From: Ruminiclostridium sp.
GTDB lineage: Bacteria > Bacillota > Clostridia > Oscillospirales > Ruminococcaceae
Assembly: GCA_017465545.1 (NCBI GenBank)
Contig: JAFTVY010000034.1
Coordinates: 1 to 34,395, forward strand
Direction of reading: 5' to 3'
Length of the DNA stretch: 34,395 nucleotides
This document shows, in pieces, positions 7,125 through 15,079 of this stretch. The notes below the pieces were generated by a model. It was not told the origin of the DNA. It saw nothing but the letters and a program-made list of their open reading frames with translations, and made no database searches. A program made the translations under genes and the position numbers. Position 1 is the stretch's first letter. Each line of letters begins with the position of its first letter.

Positions 7125-7943
7125 TTATATAAGCTCTTTAAGTGCGTTTACTGCGGCGTCAAATGCTACACGGGATGAAGGGTAGCAATAACCCATCTTT
7201 GTCTTTTCGTCTGCCTCCAGCTTGTCAAAGCCATCGAATACCGACAGGTGAGGTTCTAACGTCAGCACCTCGCCCTTGTACTGTGAAAGAAGGTAAGGAA
7301 GATTTCCTATACCCTTTCCTGCGGGTACTACCGAGCCGTCTGCCATAGCGTCCTTTATATGCATATATTCAACGTACGGGGATAGCATTTCCCACGCCTT
7401 TACAGTATCCTGACCGCACTGAATAAAGTTTGCGGGATCGAATACCGCCTTTAGCTGAGGGAATTCTTTGTGTATCTCTGCACAGCGTACAGCCATATCG
7501 CCGTAGATACCCTTTTCGTTTTCGTGGCAAAGAATAACGTCGCTGTTCTTTGCGGCTTCAATAAAGCAGGCGAGTCTTCTGAATACCTCTTCCTTGTAAT
7601 TTTCTTGCTCACCTGACGGAACGTAGAAGCTGAACATTCTGATATGCTTTGCGCCGAGTACATCCGCAAGCTCAAGTCCTCTGCGGAAGGCTTCAAGATG
7701 CTCTTCAAAGCCGTCTCCCATACCCGTTTTACCGTAGGGTGAACCGAGTGACCAGACGCCGAGTCCCGCATCGTCAAGCTGTTTTCTGACCTCTCTTGCC
7801 TTTTCGGGAGTGATTTCGGAAACGTTCTGTCCGTCAACTCCTCTTATTTCAAGAAAGCTTATACCGTTTTCGGTCATCGCCTCTATCTGACGTGATATTC
7901 TGCCGTCTGCTTCGTCGGCAAATGCCGCAAGTTTAAAGCTCAT
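7125..7943 (-). CDS. Sugar phosphate isomerase/epimerase (AP endonuclease family 2 TIM barrel)
   Basis: A 272-residue TIM-barrel protein starting MSFKLAAFADEAD. Likely metal ligands are Glu141 (CHENEKG), Asp169 (VFDPANF), His195 (YMHIKDA) and Glu230 (LTLEPHL), in the spacing of xylose isomerase-like epimerases and inosose isomerases. Reading frame extends 29 codons upstream, but ATG at 7943 is preceded by GGAGG at correct distance and gives the standard N terminus. It is transcribed first, with the Gfo/Idh/MocA dehydrogenase following. Such pairs usually epimerise and oxidise a keto sugar or inositol derivative. The exact substrate is unknown. Confidence 0.9.
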   Translation of the reverse strand: MSFKLAAFADEADGRISRQIEAMTENGISFLEIRGVDGQNVSEITPEKAREVRKQLDDAGLGVWSLGSPYGKTGMGDGFEEHLEAFRRGLELADVLGAKHIRMFSFYVPSGEQENYKEEVFRRLACFIEAAKNSDVILCHENEKGIYGDMAVRCAEIHKEFPQLKAVFDPANFIQCGQDTVKAWEMLSPYVEYMHIKDAMADGSVVPAGKGIGNLPYLLSQYKGEVLTLEPHLSVFDGFDKLEADEKTKMGYCYPSSRVAFDAAVNALKELI

Positions 7944-8072
7944 TGTGAGTACCTCCGTTTTATTTGTTGCCTCTATTGTATCACGGATTATTTGTAATTT
8001 CCATTGTCTTTTGGAGATAAAATATTGCAAATTGGCGCATTATATGTTACAATACGGAAAAGAGGTGATAGT
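7944..8072. promoter_or_regulatory. Divergent promoter region between the sugar operon and its AraC regulator
   Basis: On the plus strand TTGCAA (8025-8030), a 17-base spacer and TACAAT (8048-8053) make a good promoter for the AraC gene. On the minus strand TACAAT lies at about 7975-7980, 30 bases before the isomerase start, but no decent -35 box sits at the right distance. A weak -35 is what one expects of a promoter that needs an activator, here presumably the divergent AraC protein. Confidence 0.65.
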
Positions 8073-8891
8073 ATGCTGAAGGAATACAGCTTTGAAGATA
8101 TCTATATACGCCACGCCAGGGATGACGAGCCTGACGAAAAGAGCTTTACCATGCACATACACGATAAGTGCGAAATATACTTTTTTGTATCTGGTGACGT
8201 GGAGTATCTTGTAGAAGGCTCAAAATATCCGCTTTGTGAAGGCAGTCTTATGATAATCCGACCTGCCGAAGCTCATGCTCCGAAAATAAACGGAAAAAGT
8301 ACATATGAAAGATATGCGGTAAACTTTCCGCTGGAGCTTGTAAAGAATATCGATCCCGAGCTTCGCCTTCTTACTCCCTTTACTGCAAGAGCACTCGGTA
8401 AGGATAATATGTTTTCCGAGTCCGAATTTGACGCAGAGCTTGTAAATAAACTATTTTCCGAAATGTGCAGTGATAGTGACGACTATGCAAAAAGGCTTAC
8501 TATAAATACCCACCTTATAACCTTGCTTGATATAATCTACCGTGCCTGGAATGATAAGAAAAAATCAAAGCCGAAAAAACAGAGTACGGCTCAGCGTATC
8601 GTAACCTACGTCAATGAGCATCTTACCGAGGATATTTCAGTACCTGTGCTGGCAGAACGATTTTATTTAAGCACCTCCCAGCTAAGCCGTGTTTTCAGGC
8701 AGGCTACGGGTGCCGCTCCCTGGGAATATATAACGAAAAAACGCCTTACTATGGCAAGGGAAATGCTTAAAAACGGCATATCTGCGCAGGAAACTGCGGA
8801 AGGCTGTGGCTTTAAGGATTATTCGGTATTCTACAGAGCCTACGTAAAGCACTTCGGTAAAGCGCCAAGGCATAATCAGATAAAGCAATAA
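8073..8891 (+). CDS. AraC-family transcriptional regulator
   Basis: A 272-residue regulator with a cupin-like N-terminal effector domain (MHIHDKCEIYFFVSGDVEYLVEG, PAEAHAPKI) and a C-terminal pair of helix-turn-helix motifs. The first HTH is ISVPVLAERFYLSTSQLSRVF and the second is SAQETAEGCGFKDYSVFYRAY, closing with the family end FGKAP. I chose ATG 8073, preceded by AGAGGTGA and 20 bases after the -10 box, rather than an in-frame ATG 23 codons upstream that would overlap the promoter. It is divergent from the isomerase-dehydrogenase operon and most likely activates it in response to a sugar ligand. Confidence 0.92.
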   Translation: MLKEYSFEDIYIRHARDDEPDEKSFTMHIHDKCEIYFFVSGDVEYLVEGSKYPLCEGSLMIIRPAEAHAPKINGKSTYERYAVNFPLELVKNIDPELRLLTPFTARALGKDNMFSESEFDAELVNKLFSEMCSDSDDYAKRLTINTHLITLLDIIYRAWNDKKKSKPKKQSTAQRIVTYVNEHLTEDISVPVLAERFYLSTSQLSRVFRQATGAAPWEYITKKRLTMAREMLKNGISAQETAEGCGFKDYSVFYRAYVKHFGKAPRHNQIKQ

Positions 8892-8895
8892 ATAG

Positions 8896-8930
8896 TCAGC
8901 GGTGAGCCTTGCATCACCGCTGATTTGATA
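8896..8930 (+). terminator. Terminator-like hairpin after the AraC gene
   Basis: TCAGCGGTGA (8896-8905) pairs perfectly with TCACCGCTGA (8914-8923), followed by TTTGATAT. The T-run is short, so strength is uncertain. Confidence 0.7.
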
Positions 8931-9028
8931 TATTCTGAAATTTTTAAAAAAAGTTATCATAAAACGGGAATATTTTACCCTTAAAAACCCACTTATTAAG
9001 TAGAAGGACATAAAAGGAGATGAGTAGC

Positions 9029-9583
9029 TTGAGCATAAGTGATGAGCAGATTATAGAAATGCTGTTCAGTCGGGATGAACAGGCACTTACACATACCGAT
9101 AACAAATACGGAAGACTGTGCAGAAGGGTAGCCAACAATATAACCGGGGACGAGGATGAGGCAGAGGCTTGCGTTAATAATTCCTATTTTCAGCTGTGGA
9201 ATGCGATTCCGCCCGCCAGACCGAAATCTCTTAAAGCCTATCTTTGCGGCATTGTAAGAAATATCGCCGTAAAGGTACTGCGTGAAAGGATAAGCTATAA
9301 CGAAAAGCATACGAGTCTGTCGGAGCTGGCGGATTTATTCGTAGGTGAAAAGGGAATAGAAGAACAGCTTGACGGAAATATTCTCGGCACCTACGTAAAC
9401 GAGTTTCTGGCTTCTATCGATAAGACCAACCGCAGAGTCTTTATTCTGAGATATTACTATAATACCCCTGTTCATAATATCGCTATTGCACTTAAAATAA
9501 AGGATTCCACGGTAGGAACAAAGCTGTACAGAACAAGAGAGGAGCTTAAACGCTTTCTTATAGATAAGGGCTATAAGCTTTAA
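9029..9583 (+). CDS. ECF-like sigma-70 family RNA polymerase sigma factor
   Basis: A protein of about 184 residues with both domains of a minimal sigma factor. Region 2 runs from IIEMLFSRDEQAL to SLKAYLCGIVRNIAVKVLRER and includes the DEDEAEACVNNSYFQLWNAI segment. Region 4 is NEFLASIDKTNRRVFILRYYYNTPVHNIAIALKIKDSTVGTKLYRTREELKRFL in its general form (residues near 130-180). An ATG at 9020 lies only one base after GGAG, so TTG 9029 (MSISDEQII) with AAAAGGAG at 9012-9018 is the more likely start. The next gene encodes a single-pass membrane protein 15 bases downstream, the normal position of an anti-sigma factor. Confidence 0.9.
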   Translation: MSISDEQIIEMLFSRDEQALTHTDNKYGRLCRRVANNITGDEDEAEACVNNSYFQLWNAIPPARPKSLKAYLCGIVRNIAVKVLRERISYNEKHTSLSELADLFVGEKGIEEQLDGNILGTYVNEFLASIDKTNRRVFILRYYYNTPVHNIAIALKIKDSTVGTKLYRTREELKRFLIDKGYKL

Positions 9584-9598
9584 GGAAGGGAGAAGGTT

Positions 9599-11137
9599 AT
9601 GAAGAAGATATACGACGCTTTGTCGGTGGCTATAGACAGCATTGACAGAAAGTATTATGAGGATGCGGCAGAGCTTCTGCCTGCAGAAGACCTGACGGGA
9701 GAATATCTGAATGCGGAGGATTTTATTGAAATGAAAGGCGAAGAAAAAAAGATAAATCATATAGCAAAAATCGTAGCCGTAGCAGCCGCGTTTATTTGCG
9801 TTGCGGCAGTTTCAGTATTCCTTATTATGAATAATAATAAGGTGCAGGTGCTTGACGGCTTATCATCAGGTTCTTATGAAAGCAGTACAAATTCAAATGA
9901 AAACAGCACAAATATGTCTGAAAATAACTTTTCGACAATTAACTCAGTAAAAGATGACTTTGAGAAAATTACGAATAGCTTAAAGCTTCAAAACTTTGAT
10001 AACATCAACTTTCAGGATGCCGTCTTTTCATTTCCTGATGTAAATGAAGTGTACACGTTGCAATACAAAATAACCGATTACGATATAACAGCCGATGACG
10101 CATATAATTATATGTGTAAAAGGTTGGATGAACTTTTTCCTGAATCATTCGATGACGAAGAAAAAGCAAATGAAATAAGATTTTTTGATGTTCAGCAAAA
10201 ATTCCACGAAGAAGAACAGCGTATAGAAGAATATCCTACGCTTGAACAATACAAGGCGATTAAAGATAAAAATTACCCGTATATTCTTACAAATCATCCT
10301 ACTACCGGAATCAATCATACAAGCGATAAGGTCAAAGAAAATTATCTGGATATACTGAACGGCGTTCTTTGGTGCTACGACAACGGCATTCTTGCAAAAC
10401 GAAGCGAATTTAATCGTAGTCTCGGTTCCTTTGATGTGCTGAGTCAATTTCCGGTGGTTTATCGCACCGAGAATCTCGAATGTGAAAAAATTTTCCGCTT
10501 GTTAAATGAGGAGATTTCTATTGCTGACGCAGTAAAGCGTGCAGAAAAACTCCTTTCTGAATTTGAAGTGTCACAGCGAGAGCTTCCTTTCAAGCTTTGC
10601 ATACAAAATGTTAACGTGCTGGATATAGGCGATAACTGCCACGCTTTTTATTTTGGAATTGTACCCGAATACAAAGGTGTAAAATATAATTGTATTATGC
10701 CCGATAATACGGCTTTTGGTTTTTCTACTATTGACGATAACACAAACGAATTTGAAGCTTGCGGAGAGTTTATCATGTGTGAAACAGACACTATCTGTAG
10801 ATACAAATTTCTTAACCCCGCATCCATGTATGATATCTTCGAAAATGATTTGGCAACTTCAATTATCTCACTTGAAAATGCAGCAGAAATAACCTCAAAA
10901 TATCTTACAGCGGGTATGAAATTTGATGTGTTAAGTGTTTCGGCTGTATATAAGTCCTTTTCGCAAATTGACGACAAACAATCAACGGATTATGAAGATT
11001 ACGAAAGAAGAGAAATAACCTTAAGACCGTGCTGGAGGTTTGTTCTGCAGCCATTAACCGGAAGTACCAACAGGCTTTATTACATCTTTGTAGATATGCT
11101 TACCGGTGAAGCCTTCAGGACAGTTCAAACAGTGTAG
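9599..11137 (+). CDS. Single-pass membrane anti-sigma-like sensor with large external domain
   Basis: A 512-residue protein. Residues 1-55 are a short, charged cytoplasmic part (MKKIYDALSVAIDSIDRKYY). A single hydrophobic helix, about 56-76 (IAKIVAVAAAFICVAAVSVFLIM), follows. A Ser/Asn-rich linker at about 90-110 leads into some 400 external residues. The external part has no recognised domain; its end (RPCWRFVLQPL ... YYIFVDMLTGEAF) resembles the closing strand of PepSY-like domains. It begins 15 bases after the sigma gene behind AAGGAAGGGAG, so it probably holds that sigma factor inactive and senses an envelope signal. No zinc-binding HxxxCxxC anti-sigma motif is visible, so the sequestering mode is not clear. 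Confidence 0.7.
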   Translation: MKKIYDALSVAIDSIDRKYYEDAAELLPAEDLTGEYLNAEDFIEMKGEEKKINHIAKIVAVAAAFICVAAVSVFLIMNNNKVQVLDGLSSGSYESSTNSNENSTNMSENNFSTINSVKDDFEKITNSLKLQNFDNINFQDAVFSFPDVNEVYTLQYKITDYDITADDAYNYMCKRLDELFPESFDDEEKANEIRFFDVQQKFHEEEQRIEEYPTLEQYKAIKDKNYPYILTNHPTTGINHTSDKVKENYLDILNGVLWCYDNGILAKRSEFNRSLGSFDVLSQFPVVYRTENLECEKIFRLLNEEISIADAVKRAEKLLSEFEVSQRELPFKLCIQNVNVLDIGDNCHAFYFGIVPEYKGVKYNCIMPDNTAFGFSTIDDNTNEFEACGEFIMCETDTICRYKFLNPASMYDIFENDLATSIISLENAAEITSKYLTAGMKFDVLSVSAVYKSFSQIDDKQSTDYEDYERREITLRPCWRFVLQPLTGSTNRLYYIFVDMLTGEAFRTVQTV

Positions 11138-11150
11138 TCCGAGGTATCCT

Positions 11151-11996
11151 ATGATTAAAGCACTAAAATGCGATTTAAGCAAAACTATTGTAAGTTTTGG
11201 TTTTGTTATAGCTGTACTTGTAACTTTTCTTCTTTGTTTTACAGAAACGGCATATGTCGATTCATATAACAACCAACGCTTTTCTGTATACGAAGTGCTC
11301 TTAAAGTTTGATATGTCATTTATCGCTGAAGACAGCTCGTTCAATTCTCTTAAAATTTACAAAAGTGCTCTTTCTGGTTATTCAGCAATGTTTCTGCCTG
11401 TTCTGGCATCATTTCCTTTTGTGTTTTCACAGTGTGCAGAAAGAAACAGTGGTAATATTCGGTTTTCAATCTTCCGCACCCACAAAATAAAGTTTTATTT
11501 ATCAAAGTATATCAGTGCTTTTTTTAGTGGTGGATTGGGTATAGCACTTGGTGTTTTCATTTTCGGAATAATTTCGTTTTGTGTTTTTCCTGGAATAGAA
11601 AGCTATCCTCATATGAATTTTGAATATTATGCTCCCGAAGGAGTATTTCTTGAAGTATGTAAAAAACTTTTTTCGTCATTTATTTATGGGTGCGTAAGCA
11701 CGATGCCGGCTTTTTTTCTGAGTTCGTTTTGTCACAATAAATATTTGATTCTTTGCGTTCCGTTTTTATTGCGTTTTATGTTGGATACAGCAACAAAAAA
11801 GATCGTCATCAATACGCCCGATTACGAATTTTACAAACTCGTTTTTCCTTTTGAAAGTTATGCACCGTCTCAAATCCCTTATCTTAAAGCAGATTCATTA
11901 CTTTTTTCGACTATTGCAGTCACTCTTATTTCTTCGTTTCTTATACTTGTGGGATACATACTTATTATGGAACATCGAATAGACAAAGGTGGATAA
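11151..11996 (+). CDS. ABC-2-like membrane permease subunit, first of pair
   Basis: A 281-residue membrane protein beginning MIKALKCDLSKTIVSFGFV. It has about six hydrophobic segments and one large external loop between the first two (residues about 30-80), a pattern common in ABC-2 exporters of the bacteriocin/lantibiotic-immunity kind. ATG 11151 is used because GAGGT lies seven bases upstream, and the start follows the sensor stop by 13 bases. An ATG 15 codons upstream overlaps the previous gene and lacks a ribosome site. The second permease-like protein starts three bases after this stop, and an ATPase ends the operon, so a heterodimeric exporter is likely. Substrate unknown. Confidence 0.75.
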   Translation: MIKALKCDLSKTIVSFGFVIAVLVTFLLCFTETAYVDSYNNQRFSVYEVLLKFDMSFIAEDSSFNSLKIYKSALSGYSAMFLPVLASFPFVFSQCAERNSGNIRFSIFRTHKIKFYLSKYISAFFSGGLGIALGVFIFGIISFCVFPGIESYPHMNFEYYAPEGVFLEVCKKLFSSFIYGCVSTMPAFFLSSFCHNKYLILCVPFLLRFMLDTATKKIVINTPDYEFYKLVFPFESYAPSQIPYLKADSLLFSTIAVTLISSFLILVGYILIMEHRIDKGG

Positions 11997-11999
11997 TAA

Positions 12000-12869
12000 A
12001 TGAATAAGTTAAGCTTCAATAAATCTATTTTGTGCGCATGGATAGAATTCAAAAAATGGATGTTTGATTCCAAAATGATAATTGTTTTATGCCTTTGCGT
12101 GTTCATTTATTCCTTTGCGATAGAACCGATAAAAGCAAATGCAGAACTCATGGGAGAGCCGATAAATGTGCTCGAACCTTTTATAGCGATACTAAATTCC
12201 GGAATGTTACTTTTGATAATTCCGCTGGGCTACTTAACATTAATTTCTGATTTTCCGCAAATAGACAACTCTACAATTAGTTTCATTTTTCGTGTTGGTA
12301 AGAAAAATTGGCTTTGCGGACAACTCTTAAAACTTTTTATGATGACTGTATCATATATTCTGCTTATATTTGTATTTTCTGTAGCAGGTGCTGTTACAAG
12401 CGGATTTATTGGTGAAGAGTGGAGTCTTGTAGCGACAAAATTCGTATCAGAGTTTCCTGAGCAGAGTGGCAATTTCGGTGTTCAACTTCTCCCTGAAAAT
12501 CTGTATAATCAAATGACTCTCTCTGCCGCTTTTGTTGAGAGTACAATTTTTGTTGTTGCTTACTTATTCCTTCTTGGAATGATTTTACTTGCGTTTTCAA
12601 TTTCGAAAAGAAAAACAGCAGGAATTATTATATGTGGTTTTTTAATAGCTTTTGGCTCGGCGCTTTGTTCAATAAATTCTGAGATGATGTGGATGTTCCC
12701 TATGGCGCACTCGATAGTATGGTTACATTTTACAGAATTTTTACGTGAACCCATTTTCCCGGTTTTTTATTCTGCACTTTACTTTGCAATTATTATTACA
12801 TCCTTGCTGATTTTTTCTGTAATTTCACTGAAAAAGTTTGATTACGATAGTATTTTGTCGGAGGTGTAA
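12000..12869 (+). CDS. ABC-2-like membrane permease subunit, second of pair
   Basis: A 289-residue membrane protein with about six hydrophobic segments (for example MIIVLCLCVFIYSFAIEPI, SGMLLLIIPLGYLTLI, ILLIFVFSVAGAV). It shares the overall layout of the preceding protein, with an external loop after the first helix. Start ATG 12000 follows AAAGGTGG and lies three bases after the previous stop. It is followed by the ATPase gene after only six bases. Compared with the first subunit it likely forms the other half of the membrane channel. No family could be assigned beyond ABC-2-like. Confidence 0.75.
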   Translation: MNKLSFNKSILCAWIEFKKWMFDSKMIIVLCLCVFIYSFAIEPIKANAELMGEPINVLEPFIAILNSGMLLLIIPLGYLTLISDFPQIDNSTISFIFRVGKKNWLCGQLLKLFMMTVSYILLIFVFSVAGAVTSGFIGEEWSLVATKFVSEFPEQSGNFGVQLLPENLYNQMTLSAAFVESTIFVVAYLFLLGMILLAFSISKRKTAGIIICGFLIAFGSALCSINSEMMWMFPMAHSIVWLHFTEFLREPIFPVFYSALYFAIIITSLLIFSVISLKKFDYDSILSEV

Positions 12870-12875
12870 ATATAA

Positions 12876-13529
12876 ATGATTGTATTAAATGATGTTTGCT
12901 TAACAATAACAAAGACTTCTATTCTTAAAAACATAAACCTCACCTTTGACAAAGGCAAGATTCACGGACTCATCGGCAGAAACGGTAGCGGTAAGACAAT
13001 GCTTATGAAATGCATCTGTGGCTTTGTAAAGCCTACAAGCGGCGAAATAAAGGTGAATGGTGAGATAGTCGGCAAGGACTGTGACTTTCCGAAAAATATG
13101 GGTATAATCATTGAAACACCGGGATTTATCCCCTATTACAGCGGATACAAAAATTTAAAGCTGCTTGCCGATCTTAACAAAAAAGCAGATAAAAACAAAA
13201 TAAGAGATACAATGAAAAAAGTCGGACTTGACCCTGATTTAAAGCGTCACGTCCGCAAATATTCCCTTGGTATGCGCCAGCGCCTCGGACTTGCTCAGGC
13301 TATAATGGAAGATCCTGAAATACTTATCCTTGACGAACCCTTCAACGGACTTGACAAGGACGGCGTAAAGGATATGAGAACGTATCTTCTTGATTTAAAG
13401 GAGCGGGGAAAGACTATCCTCATAGCCTCCCACAACAGCGAGGATATTTCCGTGCTGTGCGATACTGTGCAGGAGATGGATAAAGGAGAGGTGTTGCAGT
13501 CGGAGCTTTCTCCTTCTTCACGTAACTGA
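12876..13529 (+). CDS. ABC transporter ATP-binding subunit
   Basis: A 217-residue nucleotide-binding domain. Walker A is GRNGSGKT near residues 36-43, the signature is YSLGMRQRLGLAQAI near 129-143, and Walker B with the catalytic glutamate is ILILDEPFNGLD near 150-161. The H-loop histidine is in ASHNSEDI near 194. The signature LGMRQR rather than SGGQ is typical of drug/bacteriocin exporter ATPases of the CcmA type. It drives the two membrane subunits just upstream. Together with the sigma factor and sensor the five genes form one unit, ended by a terminator at 13580. Confidence 0.95.
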   Translation: MIVLNDVCLTITKTSILKNINLTFDKGKIHGLIGRNGSGKTMLMKCICGFVKPTSGEIKVNGEIVGKDCDFPKNMGIIIETPGFIPYYSGYKNLKLLADLNKKADKNKIRDTMKKVGLDPDLKRHVRKYSLGMRQRLGLAQAIMEDPEILILDEPFNGLDKDGVKDMRTYLLDLKERGKTILIASHNSEDISVLCDTVQEMDKGEVLQSELSPSSRN

Positions 13530-13579
13530 CGCTACAGCGTTTTTCAAAATGGTTCATAGACCTTGAGTACATAAAACCT

Positions 13580-13620
13580 CACCCGTGAGTAAGCTTTGTC
13601 CTACTCACGGGTGTTAATTT
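13580..13620. terminator. Bidirectional terminator between convergent units
   Basis: CACCCGTGAGTA (13580-13591) pairs perfectly with TACTCACGGGTG (13602-13613). TTAATTT follows on the plus strand and a TTTTAT run follows on the minus strand. It lies between the convergent ABC operon and dehydrogenase gene, so it can serve both. Confidence 0.8.
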
Positions 13621-13624
13621 ATAT

Positions 13625-14830
13625 TCAGTCAACAAGCGCAGGATCGAAATCCTCTCTCCAGGGGAGTCCCCACTTGTTAAGAGCCTCCATAAAGGGATCG
13701 GGATCGAATTCTTCGATATTGTAGACGCCGGGCTTCTTCCACTTGCCGGTCATAACCATCATTGCACCTATCATAGCAGGTACGCCGGTGGTGTAGCTTA
13801 TAGCCTGAGAGCCTACCTCTCTGTAGCATTCCTGATGATCGCATACGTTGAATACCTTGTAATTTACAGGCTTTCCGTCCTTTACGCCCTGACAGATACA
13901 GCCGATATTTGTCTTACCAACCGTTCTGGGACCTAAGGATGCGGGATCGGGTAAAACAGCCTTTAAGAACTGCAGGGGAACTATCTCCTTACCCTCGTAC
14001 ATAATAGGCTTGATTGACGTCATACCAACGTTTTCAAGACACTTTAAATGTGTAAGATAGCTCTGACCAAAGGTCATAAAGAAACGGATTCTCTTTATGC
14101 CGTTTATATTGAGAGCAAGGGATTCTAATTCCTCGTGGTGTAAAAGGTACATATCCTTTTCGCCCACCTCTTCAAAGTCATAGACTCTCTTTATCTCCAT
14201 AGGCTCGGTTTCTACCCACTCGCCGTTTTCGATATAGCTACCCTTGGCGCTTACCTCTCTGATATTGATTTCAGGATTGAAGTTTGTTGCGAAGGGGTAA
14301 CCGTGGTCACCGCCGTTGCAGTCGAGAATATCTATGTAGTGTATCTCATCAAAATAATGCTTCTGGGCATAGGCACAGAAAACGCCTGTAACACCGGGAT
14401 CAAAGCCTGAGCCGAGCAGAGCTGTGATGCCTGCCTTTTCAAACTTCTCACGATATGCCCACTGATACTTGTATTCGAATTTAGCCGTATCGGGATGCTC
14501 GTAGTTTGCGGTATCCACATAGTCTGTCTTTGTTTCAAGACAAGCGTCCATAATGGTGAGATCCTGATAGGGGAGTATAACGTTTATTACGATATCAGGC
14601 TTCTCCTTATTTATAAGGGCAACAAGCTCGGGTACGTTATCAGCGTCAACCTGTGCGGTTGTAACTACCGTCTTTGTTCCCTTTGCCTCTACCTGACTTT
14701 TGAGTGCGTCACACTTTGACTTTGTGCGGGATGCGATACAGATTTCTGTAAAAACCTCGCTGTTCTGACAGCACTTGTGTACAACTACACCTGCTACGCC
14801 GCCTGCACCGATAATTAAAGCTTTTCCCAT
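13625..14830 (-). CDS. Saccharopine dehydrogenase family, carboxynorspermidine dehydrogenase-like
   Basis: A 401-residue enzyme with an N-terminal NAD(P) fold (LIIGAGGVAGVVVHKCC, residues 5-21) and the family block GSGFDPGVTGVFCAYA near 140. The overall sequence fits carboxynorspermidine/carboxyspermidine dehydrogenase (CASDH), which condenses aspartate semialdehyde with a diamine on the way to spermidine or norspermidine. The decarboxylase that normally follows (NspC) is not in this window. Lysine-forming saccharopine dehydrogenases are the alternative but are unusual in Clostridia. Its own promoter lies at 14892-14920, and the gene ends at the shared terminator. ATG start is preceded by AAAGGAA. 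Confidence 0.85.
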   Translation of the reverse strand: MGKALIIGAGGVAGVVVHKCCQNSEVFTEICIASRTKSKCDALKSQVEAKGTKTVVTTAQVDADNVPELVALINKEKPDIVINVILPYQDLTIMDACLETKTDYVDTANYEHPDTAKFEYKYQWAYREKFEKAGITALLGSGFDPGVTGVFCAYAQKHYFDEIHYIDILDCNGGDHGYPFATNFNPEINIREVSAKGSYIENGEWVETEPMEIKRVYDFEEVGEKDMYLLHHEELESLALNINGIKRIRFFMTFGQSYLTHLKCLENVGMTSIKPIMYEGKEIVPLQFLKAVLPDPASLGPRTVGKTNIGCICQGVKDGKPVNYKVFNVCDHQECYREVGSQAISYTTGVPAMIGAMMVMTGKWKKPGVYNIEEFDPDPFMEALNKWGLPWREDFDPALVD

Positions 14831-14891
14831 AACTTTATGTTCCTTTCGTTTTAAGAATATAGAATAACGGAAAAAACACCGTAATGATGTA

Positions 14892-14920
14892 ATTATACAT
14901 TAAACGCTTGTAAAATACAA
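14892..14920 (-). promoter_or_regulatory. Promoter of the dehydrogenase gene
   Basis: On the minus strand TTGTAT (14915-14920), 17 bases of spacer and TATAAT (14892-14897) form a good sigma-A promoter about 62 bases before the start codon. Confidence 0.75.
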
Positions 14921-15020
14921 TAGTTTTTTAAAATATTTTTTATTATGGTAGCCTATTGCCGTGTTAAAACGTTTCTTCATGGGAAAGAACGGCTGAATTT
15001 CATTATATTGAAAAAAATAC

Positions 15021-15049
15021 TTGTAAAAATTTATAAGCTGTGCTATAAT
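15021..15049 (+). promoter_or_regulatory. Promoter of the CaCA antiporter gene
   Basis: TTGTAA (15021-15026), a 17-base spacer and TATAAT (15044-15049), 31 bases before the start codon. The leader is short, with no room for a riboswitch. Confidence 0.8.
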
Positions 15050-15079
15050 TAATGCAGTTTTGATTTTTCGGAGGTTATT

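Noticed and set aside
9020-9028. ATG 9020 as start of the sigma factor
   Set aside because: It sits one base after GGAG, too near for initiation; TTG 9029 has normal spacing. The difference is only three codons and remains uncertain.
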